Shown in pieces: positions 52,567 to 56,600 of a stretch of 64,000 nucleotides of DNA. The position numbers and the translations under genes are program-made. This DNA comes from Riptortus pedestris (taxonomy: Eukaryota; Arthropoda; Insecta; Hemiptera; Alydidae), in the NCBI GenBank assembly GCA_019009955.1, contig CM032230.1, forward strand, positions 107,540,001-107,604,000, given 5' to 3'. The notes under the pieces were generated by a model, which was not told the DNA's origin, made no database searches, and was given only the letters and a program-made list of their open reading frames with translations. Numbering within the stretch: the stretch's first letter is position 1; the number at the start of each line of letters is the position of its first letter.

Positions 52567-53614
52567 ACCAGAGTTGGGTAAAATTGTAATTACAGTTACA
52601 AGTTATAACTACATTAGTTGAAATATCATTACAATAGCAACTACTAATGTAATTAGTAATTGGTAATGAGCAACTACATTTTTCAACTAAAGTAATTGTA
52701 ATTGCAATTTCACAACCACAGTTAGTAATTGAGAAAATCAGTAGTTCCAAAAACAACTACAGTTAGTAATTGTAACTGTATTTATAGTTCCAACTACAGT
52801 TACTTGGGCAGTTACTTTAAAAAGATGTGTGAAACACTGTCTGAAGTAGTTGAGGCTGTTAAGAAATAACTACATCCAATGTCTTTATATTCAAAGTTTT
52901 ATTATATATAACACATTATTATAATAACAGAAAATAATTTAATGCAAATAAATGAAAACTAACGAAAATAATATGTAAACTCCTTTTTATATTTTTTGGG
53001 GCGTTTGCTATCGCGGCAAAGAAAATAATCGCTCTACTGCTCTGCTACAAAAAATAAGGACGTCTCGTCCACACTTACCACTTATTGTAATTTGTTTCAA
53101 AAATCTTTTCGTCGCCGAGGACTGGTGATGGATATAGAAGATATACTGGAGTGCACTGCGCGAGAGTGACAAGAAGCGATCGCCGGAACATGAAAGTGTG
53201 CTGATAGGAGCGTCCACCTTCAGTATTTCTGACATATTCTCTTCACCAATTGAATATGGCTCGTCTCAGATAAGCCATTCATCGCCAACACGAATGTAAA
53301 TATTTATATAGAGGCAATCAAAATATGTTCGCACTTTGGAACGTAAAAAGCTAATCTGTATGTAGTTGTAGTTTTCCTCCATAACTACAGTTACAATTAC
53401 AACTCTAATTGTTTTAGAACTACTTTTTATTTCAACTAGTTGTTGGATTTATGAATACCAACTGCAATTACTGTAATTGCGAACCCAAGAAAATGCAACT
53501 ACAATTTACCAACTACATTTTTGTAACTGTAGTTGAAATTACATAACTAATATTTATTAGTTGAAAAAGTAGTTAATTACAAAAGTATTGAATTACTGCC
53601 CAACTCTGGTGTAT

Positions 53615-53646
<32 letters not shown>

Positions 53647-56600
53647 GTTCGTTAACGGCTTCAATGAAAGGGGGGGGGTGTTTAGAGGAGGATTTTGGAA
53701 GTTTAAATTTCTCCCTTAGTCGGATCGAAAAATTGAACATAACCAATCTTATTGCACATTTAATTACCAATAAATGTTGTCATATAAATAGTTTCTCTAT
53801 CATGAATATTAACCGAGAGATATGGATTTTTTAGTTTTCATCCTTTAATAAACCCCCACTAATATTAGATTAACAATAAGCTATTATATCAAGAACCACT
53901 TTATTCTAAGCTTATTGTTTTCAAGAGACATATGCGAGATAATGCAAATTCGTTGTGTGATGACGTCATCCCGCTGCATATTCTGACTGGGATCAATAAA
54001 ATTGGAATTACTTCCTTAGTATTTGAGTTACGAAAAAATGCATAGAACAATCGTAGAGCATCAATAGTTTAACAATATTAAACATTGTTCACAAATTTTG
54101 TTCAATAGCCCTCATACTCTCGCAGATATTTTGAATTTTCAACACCCCCCCCCCCTATTCCTGGTTCTATTTCAGCCAACAAAAAATATGATCTTTAGTG
54201 GTGACTAAAACAGTTAAATACCGAGTTCAGTAAAGCTCAAATAAACGTTTTCAGGACAAGAGCGTCAAATATTAAATGATGACGTCATGCCTCAACGAAT
54301 TTTCATTATCTCGCATAATAAAGGTCTCTTGAAAAGAATATTCGGTACTTAAGCATAGAACAGATAGATTCATGATATAACAGCTTATTAGCAGATTTCC
54401 CTTAAGGGAAATCAGCTATTGAGGTTGTACTCATGACGGAATTTTCGAAATTTTTCTTCAAATGTCCATCGATCCTACCTAGTAGATGACGAAAATGAGG
54501 TCCGTTCAAAACTGTATATATATATTTGTTTGTTACCGCTCTAGCGGTCGCAATTTTTGTTTGATCGTTACCAAACTCAATATTTAGTCGTTTTATGTAA
54601 AAAGAAAGAACTTGTTCGTTAACGGCTTAAATCGGACAAGTGGGGGGTGGGGGTTTAGAGGGGAGGATTTTTGCTCTCGTGTAATTTCGCTATTGTAAAA
54701 CTTCATGAGGGAAATCTTTTTAATATATGATTAGGAGTGGAGGATTAAGGATGAAAACTAAACAATCTAAATATTTCGGTTAAAATTCATGATAGAGGAA
54801 ACATCCACATAACAACATTTATAGGTATTTAAATTTGCAAGGAGATTGGTTTTATACATGTTTTCGATATGACGTATAATAACTCAGATATTTAGAAATT
54901 CCCTCCCCAAACCACACCATTGAACCGTTTTCAGCCAGTAACGAACTTGATCTTTCTTTTTAAATAAATAAAATATACCTATATTAACTTTTTTGCCGAA
55001 TGGTGGTCCCTCCCATCCAAAGGAAAAAGAGTCGTCAGTTTTATGTGAATATGTGTTTGAGAAGTAGGGCCGTTCCCGTTCAGAGTGGTCGACGGCTGTC
55101 AAAATGAATGCAAACCTGATTTCTGTGCACTCAATCGCTAGCAGGAACCTAGGATCAACCCGCTGCCGCCATTGCAGTGAGATTGAAACCCTACCTCACG
55201 TCTTAGGTTCTTGCAAACGGGGAGAGTTGATTCGCAACAACCACCACAATAAAATTAGAATAGAGATAGCCCAATTAATAAAAAAAAGATACAACAAAGA
55301 CCGGGAGTCTCGATCGATGGACATTTGTGGAAATGTTTTGAAATTCGCGTCGTGAGTACAATTTCAATAGCAAATTCCCCTTACAGTAAATCTGCTAAAC
55401 CAAATGTTGAATTGGCTAAACCCGGAATATGTAGTGAAAGGGACATGGGCCACCCGGAACAAAGTTATACATATATGTATTGGCACTGTGAATAGAATTT
55501 TATGATGTGCTAAAGAAAAAGTTTCAATACTTTCGACAGTACGGCTGTCCCTAAATATTAAATGATTATTATATCTCTCATACTTTTACACATTAAGTAA
55601 CAAAGTTGTTTTTTTTTGTGTGTTATTTTGTACAGAATGTCCCCATTGCAAAACTAATTTTATGAAGGGCCAATTTTATAGAATTGTGGGTCCCCGCAAT
55701 ACATTTTTGAATCACCTGTAATTTTCCTTTTCAATTATCCAGGACAGGTGATGCCAGATCCATAAAACTAACTCTGTACATCCTCGATTCTCGTTTCGTG
55801 AGCAAGGAAGTGAAGAAAGTTCAGGCTCCATACTTTTTAGTTGACTTTGTGGGTATGTATTTTTCTTTATATATTTATTATCTGTATTTCACACAAGTTC
55901 TAAATAAAAACAGATTGAACCGTTTAGAATTACTCGGTATAGAAGTTATTTGTTTAAATTACAATATATCACTCTTTTAAGAGGTGTTAGGGAGAGAAAG
56001 TAATAGCATTTTTTCTCTTCTTTTTTCTCCTCATAGTAACCCTATGAGAAGTAATTTATACATGTTCTACTGCCACATGATATATTACGAGTATGATAAT
56101 GTTTAAATACATTTTTACAATATATACTATTTAAAAGGAAATTACCATGTGATCAATATATAATAAATAAAATAAAATTATGAAATAAGCAAAACAATTA
56201 CAAATAAAATTCATAAATTAAAACGGAAAAAAAAAATTAAATAAAGTTAAACTCAACCGGTGTTACGGGTTTTCTCTTCTTTAATTTGCGAGTCTATGTA
56301 AGGCAAATATATTGAATTATAATTCTCTTTCCTCATAATCAACTTTATATTCTAATGTATTTTTGCTACATCCATATCTATACTTTTGATAAACTTTATA
56401 AGTAGCAAAAGTAATAGCATGTAGGGTTTATCGCATTATTAATAAATCACCTTTTCACCAGTCAATTTCAAATTTAACTCACACGCTTTTGCTACCAGTA
56501 ACGGTAATCAATCTCCATTACACATTATTTATTTGGTTTGTTACCACAGCGATGGTGATTGGCATAATTAGAATAATGTATTTACTCCTTCCATTACACA

